From positions 19,707,001 through 19,771,000 of the forward strand of contig NC_071633.1 in assembly GCF_014839835.1 (NCBI RefSeq): a stretch of DNA of 64,000 nucleotides. The letters are read 5' to 3'. Both the position numbers and the translations under genes were made by a program. Every line of letters starts with the position of its first letter. Positions within the stretch are counted from its first letter, which is position 1. The stretch comes from Dryobates pubescens (Eukaryota; Chordata; Aves; Piciformes; Picidae). A model generated the notes under the pieces. It was not told the DNA's origin. It worked only from the letters and a program-made list of their open reading frames with translations, and made no database searches. Below, piece by piece: positions 1 to 15,300 of the stretch.

Positions 1-179
1 AACGGAGGGTAGGGAGGCACTGGGCTCCGGGTGCGAGGCTGGGGAATGTGCCTTGGCTCTGCTTGGCTCCTCAGGACCAGGGTGGGGTCAGGCTGAGCCC
101 TCGAGCAAGGGAGCTGCAAGGGAGCAGAGCCCCTGGGGGGCGGTGGAGGGGGGTGGTGCTTTCAAATGCTTCTCCTTAG

Positions 180-470
180 GAGGAGCAGCTGAGGGACCTG
201 GGGTTGTTCAGCCTGGAGAAGCAGAGGCTGAGGGGAGACCTTCTGGCTCTCTCCAGCTCCCTGAAAGGAGGTTGGAGCCAGGGGGGGATTGGTCTCCTCT
301 CCCAAGGAACAAGTGACAGGGCGAGAGGCAATGTGCTCAGGTTGCCCCGGGGGAGGTTCAGGTTGGACATGAGGAACTACTTCTTCCCCTTAAGGGCTGC
401 CAAAGCCCGGCCCAGGCTGCCCAGGGCAGTGGTGGGGTGCCCATCCCCGGAGGGGTTTCAGATCTGGGGT
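180..470 (+). mobile_element. CR1 LINE 3' fragment in a B4GALNT4 intron
   Basis: Shows the familiar CR1 3' consensus blocks in order: GTTCAGCCTGGAGAAG, CTGAAAGGAGGTTG, TCTCCTCTCCCAAGGAACAA, GGTTCAGGTTGGACAT, then the CAGGCTGCCCAGGGCAGTGG region. It is 5'-truncated and lies in the same sense as the host gene. Its end is about 110 bp before the acceptor of the exon at 583. Confidence 0.9.
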
Positions 471-582
471 CTGAGGGCTGTGGCTGGGCGGTGCCCTGGC
501 AGCAGGGGAGGGACTCGGTCTGGAAAGATCACCTCCAGCCAGCCCAGCTCTGAGTGTTTTCCTCTGGCGGCTTCCTGCACAG

Positions 583-3442
<2,860 letters not shown>

Positions 3443-4148
3443 TGCCCCAGCCCGGCACGGAGCCGCCAGCCCCCGGTGCCCGCCGCGGACAGGTCACCGC
3501 CGGCGCAGCCCGGCGCCTGCTCGCAGGGACGCGAAGGAGGGGGGGTCGTGTGGGGAGGGGGGGGGCGGGGGGGCCGCAGCAGGGGGTGGTCGTTTTCTTA
3601 GGGGTCTAATTTCTTAGTCAGAACCGAATTTATTAACCCCTTGATGCCAGGGTAGGGCTGTCCTGCTGCCAGGGCTGCAGGGCCGGACGGTGGGTGCCCA
3701 GGGCCTGGATTGTGGTACCCAAGGTGGCAGCTGGCACTCGCTCTGCAGCCCCTTTCCTAGGTCACCCCCCACCAAAATGCCCAGCCCCACGTCCCTGTGC
3801 CAGGCTGGAGAGCTGAGGGGGGGCACAGGCCAGCTGGGGCCATCCAAACCCTCCTGCTCCCCCTCCCAGCGCCAGAGAAGTCACCACGGAGGGCAAAAGG
3901 GTTTGGCTCTGCCCTGCCCCACCAGGACGTGTGGGGTGGGGGCCCAAGCCTCTTGGGCAGGCTGGCACTGCCTGTGCCCAGGGGGCTGCAGCGGGGTGGG
4001 AGAGGGCAGAGCCTGGAGCCAGTGTGGGAGCAGGGGGAGAGCAAATGCTGTTTCCAAGCTAATTTCTGTGAAATTATGAGGTAGGAAGCTGTTTTCAGGA
4101 AGTTTTGTGTCTGGTTCGCTTGGTTTGGGGTTTTTTTTATTCTTAAAC

Positions 4149-4154
4149 AATAAA
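4149..4154 (+). terminator. B4GALNT4: Poly(A) signal of B4GALNT4
   Basis: AATAAA lies about 0.7 kb after the B4GALNT4 stop codon, in an AT-rich patch that stands out from GC-rich flanks. It is the first canonical plus-strand signal after the stop. The 3' UTR would be about 3443-4175 and includes a G-run stretch at about 3536-3575. Confidence 0.75.
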
Positions 4155-6394
4155 ATCAATGTCTGGGCTGCCATCTGCTTCCCCTCTGCCTTGGCAGGGG
4201 CACGCTGGGCACCCCTCTGCCCCTCGCTGCTCCTGGGTCCCCACCACCCTGGCATGGAGGAGATTGCTTTTGCTCCCTCGAAAGCGCTGCTGGCATCTGC
4301 AACGCCCAGGACAGGTCAGCACCCCCTTGGCTGGGCTCTGGTGGCACTGGGGAGGAGGACAGGTAGGGAACAAGGAGCTGCTCTGCTGGGTGGCAGTGGG
4401 TGGCAGCAGGAGCGGTACAAGGAGCCCTTTGCCATTTGGTGCAGGGAGGAGGAGGAGGCAGCAGCTGTGGTTGTGGTGCCTGGATGCATGCCCAGGCTTG
4501 CAGGCAGGCTCTGAGCCTCCGCTCCACACCTGGGCACCACCCGGGCACCACATGCACTGCATGGGGGCTCAGCCCCATGCCCTCCAGAGCTGGTGAGCTG
4601 TGGGCAGCCAGGAGCTGCTCCGTTCACGCCTGTGCCCACCCAGGCTCTTGCCTTCTGCCCTGGCATGGGGACGTGCCCAGCTGCATGATCCCAGGCTCTG
4701 ACAAACCTGAGGTGCCAGAGCTGCTTCTGCTCCTCCCTGTCCCTGCAGCTGCCCTGGGCTGTGCCCACTGTGTCCTGTCTGCCCTGCACCCAGGGCTTCG
4801 CACCCAGGGGAAAGAGCCCTGGAGACCCCTGCAAAGGATTTTATCCCCCAGGCTCTGTCTGAGCATCTGCTGGGGGCTGGGGTGAGGATGGGGTTGGGGG
4901 GCTCAGCTTCCTGCTTGCCAGCAGAAAGCAGCCACCCTCTGGGGCCTGGGGGGGCTTTGCACCCCAGTTTGGGTGCTTGTGGCCCCGCTCTCAGCTGGCA
5001 GTGGGTGCTGGCACTCCAGCTCCTCTCCCTGCCACGCTGCCTGCCTTGTGCAGCGCTCTGGGGTTGCTTTGTTGTGGGTGAGGGCTCTGCCTGCCGTGCA
5101 GGGAGTTGGCCCTGTGGGCTCAGAAGTCCTGGGCTGGGCTGGCCCCGTGGTCCCCTGGGGCCACCACTGGGATCCCCAAAACCTCCTTTCCTTAGGCACA
5201 ACTTTTCCAGCAGCTTCCCAGCCAGGAGAGCTCAAAGCCAGCAGCACCGAGCGGGCATGGGGCTGAGCCAGGGCCAGAGCCGGTGCTGGAAAGTGCCACC
5301 CCTGCCACCCCTGCCGGGGACACTGGGTCAGCCCTGCTGGGCTGGGATCCTTGCTGGAGCCTGCCGGTGATGCCTGCCGAGGGCAGGGCCAGTAACCAGG
5401 TGCCCAAGGGGTTTGTTTCTGCAGCCCTTGCTGAGCTGGGGTCGCAGGGCCCATATGGGGACCAGGAGGAGCCTCTCCCGGGCCAGCTGCTGGAGCCCCT
5501 GGTGGCAGGGGGGGGCAGGCAGGTCCCCACTTCCAGGGGAGCAGCAGCAGTACAGGGCGAGGCAGGGGCCGGGCAGCTCGCCCTGCCCTGAGGGGGCACT
5601 GCCAAGGTGTTGGGGCTTGTTCAGGGCGGTGGAAGCCAACAGCAGCCCGGAGCGGCCTCCTTGCGGAGCTGCCCCAGCTGGGGGGCTGAGCAAGGGCTTG
5701 GTGGGGGGTGAGGGGCGCACGGGAGCCTCCCCAACACCTCTGGGCTGAGAAAGGGACAAAGGGGGCAGCGGTGGCCCTGTGGAGGGTCCTGGGCAGCCAC
5801 CTGCCCTGCAGCAGCCTTTGCCAGGGGCTTGCCCCCTCGGCAGCGCCAGATGCAGCGTGGAGCCTGTGCTGGGGGAGGCAATGGCCCCCGAACTGGTTTG
5901 GCTCGTTCCAAACCCTCCCTCTTAGCTTATCTGGCTTCAAAGGGCTCCTGCTGCATCCCACGCACACAAACATGCTCCCTGTGAACCCCCGGGGGCCAGG
6001 GCAGCCCCCTGCACTCAAACCCCATGCCCCACCAGCTCTGCCTCCCCTCCATCTTCTGCTTTGGGTGGCCCCCAACCCCTCCTTGGGGCACCACGTCGGG
6101 GGGCCTCGAGGGGATGCAGCAGCAAGGACCTCTCAGACCATGGCCATGGCAGTGGTGACCAGTGGTGATTTTTTCGGGGGGGGAGCATCAGGAAGGCAGC
6201 CAAGATGTGGCTCCACTGCTCAGGCTGGGGCAGCCCAGGCTCCTCCCCGCTGGCACCGTGGCCATGCCAAGGCTTTTTGAGGAGCCACCAGCAGCCCCGG
6301 CAGCAGGCTCTGGGTTGAGGCGAGCAGGTTTCGGGCGCACATGCAAAACGCCAGCGCAGAGCCTGGTTGGGTAAGCTCCCGGGGCGGGCCCACG

Positions 6395-6422
6395 CCCCGG
6401 CCCCGGCCCCGGCCCCGGCCCC
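6395..6422. repeat. CCCCGG hexanucleotide run (GGGGCC on the minus strand)
   Basis: Four full CCCCGG units followed by CCCC, flanked by further GC-rich sequence. This is the same motif class as the GGGGCC repeat of human C9orf72, but short. It sits about 75 bp upstream of an exon-like ATG and splice donor at 6498-6536. Confidence 0.9.
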
Positions 6423-6497
6423 GCCGCGCACGGCAGCGCCCACCCCGCGCCGGGGCACCCGCACGGCACCCAGGGCTGCGCCCGCCTGCCCGGGACG

Positions 6498-6536
6498 ATG
6501 CTGCAGGGCAATGGCCCCCCGGGGCCACCCAACAAG
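6498..6536 (+). other. Candidate alternative first exon (ATG plus consensus splice donor)
   Basis: In a CpG-rich segment, an ATG starts 13 codons (MLQGNGPPGPPNK) that end exactly at AAG|GTACGTG, a strong donor. It lies 2.9 kb upstream of PKP3. Phase argues against a simple PKP3 isoform: the exon ends in phase 0, while PKP3 exon 2 needs one leftover base. Spliced to exon 2, it would meet a stop early in exon 3. It could be a non-coding first exon, belong to another transcript, or be chance. Confidence 0.25.
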
Positions 6537-9179
6537 GTACGTGTCGGCCGGCCCCGTGCCCCTTGGCACGGCTGGCCCCAGCACGGGTCCCCGGGGAAAG
6601 CTGGTGGCACCTATCCTGTGCCCATGTGCCAGGTGGGAATGGAGGGCACGGATGTCAGATTTGCAGCTGCCTGCTCCTGGCTAGCTTTGGCCAAGAGGCT
6701 CTCTTCTTCCTCTCCTCGTGGCTCGGCTGCCCTGGTGTGGCTCTTGGCACATGCTGGCTGTGGCCAGGCTGCGCGGTGCCGCCTCAGCCACTCCCTGCTG
6801 CAAACGCCGATGGCACCAGCAGCCGTGGGCTTCCCTGGGGGCCTGCTGCTGGGCACGGGTGCTCGGGGGGTGGGAGAGGACAACGTGCACCTGGGGAGTC
6901 CCTGGGGCCAGGGCTCTGTCACCGCACAGAGGGAGGGAGGGGCTGTCTCCAGAGTGGGGGTCAGTGACTGTTGACAGACCCCTAGGATGAGTTTGTTTAG
7001 TCCCATGCCAGGCTGACTGTGCCCAGATCCCTTTGGGAATGCCCCAGGCTTGCTCCCCGTGTGGATGGGTTTGCTCTTTGGGGTTGCTTCGTTTGGTTTT
7101 GGTTGGGGTTGTTTTTTGGTTTTCTTTCTTTGGTTCATTTGCCCTTTTGAAGCGTCCAGCACCTCCCCGCTCCCAGACACTGCCTTCCCCTGCTGAGGAG
7201 ACGCTTTAGGAGGACAGTGCTGCCTCAACTGCACTCCTCAAACCTTCCTCACCCCCCCAAACCCTCCCCCGACCCCCACTTTCCATGTTCATGCTGCAAG
7301 GCAGTGTCACACCAGGGGGCGAAGGCTTGGAAGGGAGGCAGAGCCTGGGGGCTCCGGTGCTGCCAGCAGGCTCTGGGCCTTCCCCAGAAGCCCCTTTGTC
7401 CCTGGGCGTGGGGGGGCACCCGGGGTGTACCCCAGCCCCTCGGTGCCTGGCACGGGGCCAGAGGGCAAGCAGCAGCTTGCCCGGGGAGCGACCCGCCCTG
7501 CCCGCCTGCTGCCGGGGGGAGCCCATGATTCACCTGGGCTCGGAGGGCTGGGAGCGCCCCGCTCAGCGCTGCCAACCTCGGCGCGCTCGCCCACGCTCCC
7601 GCCTGGGTGGTGCCCAGGTGGGCGAAGATGGGGGTCGTTGGGCGTACCCCTCGCTGCTGTACCCTGGAAGGGTCAGGTGCGGCCCCCAAGCGAGGGGGAG
7701 GCTCCCAGTAAAACTGGGACCCCCCGCCAGGAGCCGGGGAGCTGGCAGCAGGGAAGCCTGCAGCCCCCGGGGCTTGGGGGAGTCAGCAAAGGAGGCACCG
7801 TCACCCCAAAGCGGTCGCCGGCAGCTCTCCCCGCCCCGGCACTGCCCCCTGCTCCTGCTGACGGCGGCACATTCCTCGGGGACTGCCCTTGCACCCTCCC
7901 AGCCGAGCGCAGAAGCCGTCGCGGCCCTGCCGCTGACGTCTGTCTGTCATCGCCGGCTGGCGTCAGCCCCGGCCGACTCCCTGGGCAGCGGAGCTTGTGC
8001 CAGCTGCCTCGGGAGCGGTGACGCCAGGCGCTGACCCGTGGCCGCGTTGCCACGCTCGCCCGCCAGCCCCCAGAGCCAGCCCCGGGCGCCGCGCCGGTGC
8101 CCGCGGGCAAAGGCCCCGTGCCCGCCGGCAGGGGCAGAGCCTCAGCGCCTGGCTGCCAGCGGGCACAGCTCCCCGCAGGAGCGAGCGGCTCAGTCAGCGA
8201 GGCAGGGGCCGGGGAGAGCGGAGGGAAGCGGCACCCTGGGGGTGGCAGGAGCCGCTCCCAAGCTCGGTGGGCGCACGGCGTCCCCAGCCTGGCCGTGCCA
8301 GGGTCGGCCTGGGCAGCGGGCGGGTGGGGCTGAGCCTAATGAGTAGCTGCGCGGTGGCAGCGGCTGAGTCACCCTGGGCTCGTTCCGGCAGCTCTCTCAT
8401 TTCCTCCCCCCCGGTTTTTTTATGGTTATTGTTGTCTTCTTCACTCTCTGGCTGATTGGAAAAGCAAAGCAGGGAGGGCCACTCGTTACTGCCCATCAGC
8501 CCCCCGTGCCACACAGGGTTGCCAGCCATGGCGGTGGGCACCTGGGGTCAGTGGTGGGGTACCCCAGTAGTGCGGGGTTGTCCCAGGAGATGGCTCTGAG
8601 GCTTCCTGGGAAGGTTGCCTGGGGCATGTGGGGGTCTGGGTCCGGAGGAGGAGCTTGCCCAAGGGTCTGGGGCTCCCCTGGAAAACTGGGGGGGGGGGGG
8701 TGGTGGTGTCTTCAGCTCCTTGGAGGGACAATGTGAGCCCCTGTGGCTTAATGGAACAGCCATGTGGTCTGTGGGTCAAGAGAGAAGCAGCTGGGCATCC
8801 TCGGGTCTCCAGTGAGGCAGGTGGGGGTCCAGGGCTCTCCTGGGAGGTTGTCTGGTTGTCTAAGGCTCATTGGGGGAACAAAGTGGGTGTCTGGGCGTCA
8901 GTGGGGAGGCTGCCCCCGAGATGCCAGGTAGGGGTCTGAGTCTTGCCAGAGGAAGAGCAAGAGGCGGGGGGCGCTGGAGCTCAGTGGTGGGATGAGTCTC
9001 TCCAGGGTGACAGTCTCTGGATCTGGAGCTTACTGGTGGAGCCGCCCAGGTGCCTGGGGCTCAGTGGGAAGGCTGCCTGGCAGGGGTCTGGCTTTCACCA
9101 GACCACTCTGAATCCCCCTCAGGGGCTTCTGCCTGCCTCATGCCCTTCGTCCCCACGAGGTCACCCTTGGACACCTCTA

Positions 9180-9364
9180 CCTGCGGCTGTGACGGTGTCA
9201 GAGGGAGCCCGGTGCGGCCCCACCTTGCCGCCGAGGCGTGGCAGCGGCAGGGCGGGACGGGACGGGACGGGAGCCTCCCCCACGGCTCTGGGAAGCCGCT
9301 GCTGCCGCCGCGCTCACCTGCGCAGGGCGGCCTCGACCTCCGCACCGCCACCGCCACGGCCGCC
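9180..9364 (+). promoter_or_regulatory. PKP3: CpG-rich PKP3 promoter and 5' UTR region
   Basis: CpG density rises sharply just before the PKP3 start codon. There is a short GGGAC tandem (GCGGGACGGGACGGGACGGG, about 9252-9271) and GC-rich sequence through exon 1. No TATA box is obvious. The start at 9365 sits in CCGCCATGC, a reasonable Kozak context. The exact transcription start is not visible. Confidence 0.5.
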
Positions 9365-12300
9365 ATGCAGGAGACTAACACCTTCTTGCTGTCGGCCCTG
9401 CAGCCCGAGGCCGGCGTCTGCTCGCTGGCCTTGCCCTCGGACCGGCAGCTGGACGGCAGGAGCCGGGAGACGGCGGAGGCCCAGCGCCTGCGCAGCGCCC
9501 GCGTCCAGGAGCAGGTCCGCATCCGCATGATGCTGAGGGGGCAAGCGGCCACCCGCCCCGACGGCCCCGACCACGTTGATGGCGACAGAGGTGGGAGAAC
9601 CCCCGCGGACCCCCCGGGCAAACGTGTCCCAACAGGTGGTGGGAGCTGCTTGGCTGGTGTCAGGCTCTGGCTCGTGCCCTGGCTTGGGGCTAGGGTCGTG
9701 CCCCCATCCTGATGAGCCCCCCAAGTATTCTGCCGACCCCAGCAGCGGGGATGGGAGCAGCACCACCCCGGCGTGGGCTCAATTACCGCAGCCAAGGCTG
9801 GTGCCTCAGTTTCCCCACCTGGCGTTGGATAGGATCTTCACCGGGGGATCCCACACCCCGCTTTGGGCTGGGGGGGGAGGGTTTTCTTGCCCCGCTGGAT
9901 CCCTACCCGTCCCCCCCAGCCTCTGAGCAGTGCTGCTGGCAGCACTCCAGCCGAGCTCCTCCATTTAGCGTCTGCAGCCTCCGCCCTGCTGCTTCGCCCA
10001 GCCCGGGCAAGGCTTTCACCGACCCCTGATCTGAGGCGCTGGGGGACCCCGGCGCTGGGGAGAGACCCCCACCAGCACCCCAAGGGCTGCCCCAGGCTTA
10101 GGTGTGAGCCACACCCCTCTTGCTACTGGGGCTGGTGGTAGCCTTCCCGTCCCTGCTGGTGGCCCTGGGGCGTTGGTGAGGCAGGAGGGCAGCGTGGGGT
10201 GCAGTGGGGTGGCAGTGTCCCTGCCAGGCTCCTGTCCTCAAGGTGGTGGAGCCGGGACTGGCTCTGGGGGTGCTTGGGCTGCCAATCCGGCTGTGGCAGA
10301 GGGTACCGGCTGAGCCGCCAGGTCCCCGCCAAGGTGGCAATTACCCCCTCGCCGTCGGGGCACGATGAAAGGCAGGGAGGGCACCGCTCAGTGCTGCCAC
10401 CAACGCCTCCTGCTCTCAGTTGCCGGCAGGCAGGCGAAGGCAGTGTCCTCCCACTCCCTCATCCCCCTCACCGCTGCCAGCATCGCCGTGGGGCCCAAAC
10501 GAGGTGTCCCCAGGATGGGCTGGGGGGTCTTTATTCCCCAAGCCCACCCCTTTGTCCCTCGGTGCTCACCTTGACCCCACTGTCCCTGTCCTACAGGCGG
10601 TCAGTACAGCACGGCCCTGCGCTCCTCCTTCAGCTCCCGCTCCCAGAGCAACGGCCTGGAGCCCAAGGCCTCGGTACGTACCGGGGGGGGTTGCCCCCAC
10701 GCCGTGCCACTGCCCTTCACTGTTGCAGCTGGGGGTGTTGGTGGGGACCCAGCCACTGCCTGCAGCTTCGGTTGCACCGGGGAGGCTCTGGGCTCTGTCC
10801 TTTCATCTGCCCATGATGGGTATGGAGGGACAGGCTCGGGGGCACCTTCGACCTCTCTGCTCCCCCCGCAGCTCTACCAGCCGCTGCCCAAGAAGGATTT
10901 CGGGACGCTGAAGGGCAGCGGCTGGTCCTCGCGCTCGGCCGTGGACCTGACCCCGCACAAGCGGTTGGCAACCGTCAGCAACGGGGGCCTGGCCAAGGGC
11001 AGGGGCTACGGCACCGGCTATGCCGTGCCGCAGGCTGCCAACGCCTCGCCGCGGCCCAGCTCGTTCCACGAGCGCGCGTTCCGCCCGCGGCAGCCGCTGG
11101 ACACTCTGTCCCTGCGCTCGCTGCGCCTGGCCGACGGCCCCCTGCAGCCCCCCGCCCTCGCCGACGACCGCTACAGCGTCATCTCCGAGCAGCTGGACTC
11201 CCTGGGGCACCGTTCCCTCTACAAGAGCCAAGGCAACGGCGGCTTCAGCCGCTCCTACACCTTCGAGAGGCAGCTGAGCGCCGGCTCCGCCGCCAAGGCC
11301 CCCTCCGAGTGGCTGGAGGGCAGCGAGGGGACCCAGAGCCGCACGATCCGCGCCCCGGCCATGCGCACGCTGCAGCGCTTCCAGAGCAACAACCGCTCGC
11401 GGCTCAGCACCGGCTCCTTCGGCAGCATCCAGGCGGCCTCGCAGGCGCCCATGGGCAGCTCCTACATGGGCATGGTGGAGCACAGCTCCCGCGCCCCCTC
11501 CGTGCGCAGCCTGGCCGAGTCCAGCCACCACCTCCAGGACCAGCGTGCCATGGAGATGTACAACGGGCACAGCACGCTGCTCAGCCACCAGTCGGGGGGG
11601 TGAGTGCCAGGGGGCTGCTCGGGCACCCTCTTAGTCCTTGTCCCAGCACTTGGCTGGTCGAGGGCAAAATCCTCCTTCTGTAGCCTTCATCTCTCCCTGG
11701 TCCAGCACCAGCTCAATCCTTGTTCCCACCTCAGTGACTTGGCTGACTGAGGGCCGATCTCTCCTTCTCTAGCCCACTGTTACCTTGCTGCAAGCAGTGC
11801 AGCAGGAGGAAGGAGCTGTTGGGTATAAATCATCCCTGCAGTGATGGACCACGGTGTGGGCTGACCTCTGAGCACGTGGTCCTAGCTCCTCTCCTGGGTG
11901 TTCAGCTAGATCTGGAGTCCCCTGTGGGGAGGGAGATGTGTGGATAGGTCTCCAAGAGGCAGAACACGGTCCAGGGGTGCAGGACCCCTGTGGGCTGCTC
12001 TGCCTGGGCTCTTCCTCAGCTGCCTGTGTCTTCCAGGTTTGATGACATCGACCTGCCCTCTGCAGTGAAATACCTGATAGCCAGCGACCCCAACCTGCAG
12101 GTCCTGGGTGCTGCCTACCTGCAGCACAAGTGCTACAGCGACAGCAACGCCAAGAAGCAGGTGAGCACCCAGGAGCCGTAGCGGAGGGCTGCCTGCGCCG
12201 CCTCTGCCGTGGCACGGGGCACCCCGGGGAGGGTGGAGGAGAGGGCGGGAGCCCCCAGCTGAAGGAACGGCAGAGGGGCCAGACATCTGACCCCAGCCGG

Positions 12301-15300
12301 GCCGTCCCCTCCCAGGCCCGGAGCCTGCAGGCCATGCCCAAGCTGGTGAAGCTGTTCAACAGCCCCAACCAGGAGGTGCAGCGCCATGCCACGGGCGCCA
12401 TGCGCAACCTCATCTACGACAACGCCGAGAACAAGCTGGCGCTGGTGGAGGAGAATGGCATCTACGAGCTGATGCGGACGCTGCGGGAGCCGGACGACGA
12501 GCTGCGCAAGAACGTCACAGGTTGGGGGCGCTGCTGGGGGCGGGCAGGGGCCGGGGCCCTCCAGCTCTGCGGGGGGCGCAGGGTGCCCCCGCTCCGTGAA
12601 CAAACCTGGGCTGGCACTTCATGGGGATGGCCTCTCGGCGTCCTCGTTGCCCACCCTGTCCTGTGGCTGCTCCTGTGGTTGCCCTGGTGAGGTGAGGAGG
12701 GGGTGGGGGGCATGGTCTCTGTCCCTTCCCCAGGCTGAGGATCTTGTTCCGCGCAGGGATCCTGTGGAACCTCTCCTCCAGTGACAACCTGAAGGATCGC
12801 CTGGCACGGGACACCCTGGAGCAGCTCACAGACCTGGTGCTGGTGCCCCTCTCCGGGCTGGGTGGCTCAGGGGTGATCCAGCAGAACCCTTCGGAGGCAG
12901 AGATCTTCTACAACTCCACAGGCTTCCTCAGGTACCTGCTCCGTGCCAGCTCTGCATCTCCACTGTGGGCAAAGCTCTGGGTGGAGGAAGAGGCACTGCT
13001 GGTGCCATGCACATGGAGCAAGGTCTGCGGGGCTCAGCCCCGGGGTCCCCATCCCTTGCAGCATTTGTGTATCAAGGCAAAGCCTGGCAGCCCTGTGGGA
13101 GAGCCCTTGTCTGTGCTGCCCATGGTGGTGCCCTGTGGCAGGAGGGAGGTGGCTGTGGGAAGCTCCTTCCTGCTGCAGTGCTGTGGTGTTCCCTGGGCAG
13201 GAATCTCAGCTCTGCCAGCCAGCAGACACGGCAGAAGATGCGCGAGTGCCACGGGCTGGTGGACTCCATGATCCACTATGTGAACAGCTCCCTGGAAGTG
13301 GGCAAGTCAGAGGACAAGGTGAGCCCTGGGAGTTGGGTGCTCAGAGGGTTTGGGTGCTCTCAGGAGCCCTGGTCCCTCCCTCCTGCTGGCCAGCATGGCA
13401 CAGAAGCCTGTCCTGATGTGGTGGTGGGAAACCAGTCTGGTTCCCTCTGGGCTTACTGAGCACCACAGAGCACTACTGGGGTTACTCTGGCCATGGAGCC
13501 CCACGGGATTGTGCCCTAGGGTATGTGCCAACCGGAGATGGCCTACTAGATGTCACCAGGAGTGACACCCTCCCGTCCCCTCTCTCAGAGCGTGGAGAAT
13601 GCAGTCTGCGTCCTGCGCAACCTCTCCTACCGCCTGTACGACGAGATGCCGCCCTCCTCCCTCCAGCGCCTGGAGGGCCACCGGAGGAACCAGAGTGGCA
13701 CAGTGACAGGGGAGCTGGTGGGCTGCTTCAGCCCCCAGAGCAAGAAAGCACGAGAGGTCAGAGCCTGGGCAGCAGTGGGCACCGTGATGGCTGTGTCACC
13801 TGGGGTGGAGCTGGCACCAGGAGGCAGCCGGTGGCGGAGGTGGATGCTGGGGTGGAGGTGATGCTGGGGTGGAGGTGATGCTGGCCTCAGCTGCTGGGTG
13901 GGACATGAGTGAGCTCAGCAGAGGGTGAATCAGGTGTGTGGGGTGATTCAGGGTGCTGAGCTCCCACTTTGCCATGCCAAGGGGCAGGACACAGCCAGGG
14001 TGACCCAACAGGTCCCTCCGGCCTCCCAGCGGCCGAGGCACGCAGGGAAAAGGGGACAGCAGCAGCAGGGGATGCTGCAGAGGGCACACCTCCAAGTCTA
14101 ACCACCCTGCCCCCATGCCTCCAGCACTACCTGAATGCAGACATTGTCACCTTCACGGAGGTCTCCAAGGACCCCAAGGGCATGGAGTGGCTCTGGAACC
14201 CGCAGATCGTGGGCATCTACAACCGGCTGCTGCAGCGCTGCGAGCTCAACAAGCACACCACGGAGGCAGCCTCTGGAGCCCTGCAGAACATCACCGCTGG
14301 AGACCGCAGGGTGAGGCCATGCCCAGGGCCTTGCCCTCTCTTGCCCACTTGTCCCCAAGGTCTTGGCCAGCCACAGTCTCCTTCTCTGGAGCCTTTCCAG
14401 CCCTGTCTGGATGTGTTCTGTGTGACCTGTGCTGGATTCTATGGTCCTGCTCTGGTAGGGGGCTGGGGCTTGGACTTGATGATCTTCGAAGGTCCTTTCC
14501 AGCCCCTAACATCCTCTGATCCTGGGATCCTGTGCAGCTCCCTGGGGGGTGGCACAGCCCTGCCTGGGTGGGGGCCGCGGTGGCTGCGCTACTCTCTGCC
14601 TGGGCGTGGGTCACCCTGAGCTGGCTCCGTTGAGCTCCGTTGAGCAAGAGGAGGGTGGGTGGGAGGAGGGGGCCGGGGGTCTGCCCGGGCTGGCCGCCAG
14701 GGGGTGTTTTCCTCGCAGTGGGCGGGCGTGCTGAGCCGGCTGGCGCTGGAGCAGGAGCGCATCCTCAACCCCGTGCTGGACCGCGTCCGCACCGCCGACC
14801 ACCACCAGCTGCGCTCCCTCACCGGCCTCATCCGCAACCTGTCCCGCCACGCCCGCAACAAGGACGAGATGTGTGAGTGCTGCCCCTGCCCTGGCCCTCT
14901 GCCTCCTCCCTGTGGCCTCCAGATCTCTCCAGCCACATCTCAGCACCTTCCTGCCTGCTGCACCCCCGCTCGGCACGGAGCGAGTGCTGGCGGCTCCGTG
15001 CCCTGTCCCCGGCAGCCAAACCCCCTCCGTGCCCTCTGCTCCCTGCCCAGCCTCACCGTCTCTCCTGGCCTCGCCCTCAGCCCCCAAGTCCCCTCCCAGG
15101 TGCCAGCAGAGACTCCAAAGGCCACGAGGGTGTCCCTGGGGCTGCCCCCCACGTCCTTGGCAGGACCCTTGCCCCCTCACTGTCCCCGGGAGGCTGCAGG
15201 GTTCATCTCCGGGCTGCTGGGCGTCCCCCGAGCCTGGTCACCAGCACTGAGGTGAGGCCTTTGCCCACCAGCAACCAAGGTGGTCAGCCACTTGGTGGAG

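Larger units (their letters stand above)
4176..9180. other. Intergenic region between B4GALNT4 and PKP3
   Basis: I recognise no conserved protein here. Open frames up to 390 codons (for example 4903-6075 minus) are low-complexity products of GC-rich sequence. Contents: a CpG-rich segment at 6360-6560 with a GGGGCC-type hexanucleotide run, a GT-rich low-complexity stretch at about 7080-7135, a second CpG-rich stretch at about 7380-8350 that includes a TGACGTC motif (about 7934) and a TGAGTCA motif (about 8364), and a G14 run near 8688. The CpG-rich stretches may be distal promoter or enhancer sequence for PKP3. Confidence 0.6.

Noticed and set aside
4903-6075. 390-codon minus-strand frame between B4GALNT4 and PKP3
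   Set aside because: Low-complexity composition, no recognisable domain, and long open frames are expected by chance at this GC content.
6498-6536. An in-frame alternative N-terminus of PKP3
   Set aside because: The donor phase (0) does not fit exon 2, which needs one leftover base; joining them leads to an early stop in exon 3. Kept only as a possible non-coding exon.
10803-11588. 261-codon minus-strand frame opposite PKP3 exon 3
   Set aside because: GC-rich third positions of the real PKP3 exon keep the opposite strand open. The plus-strand reading matches PKP3.
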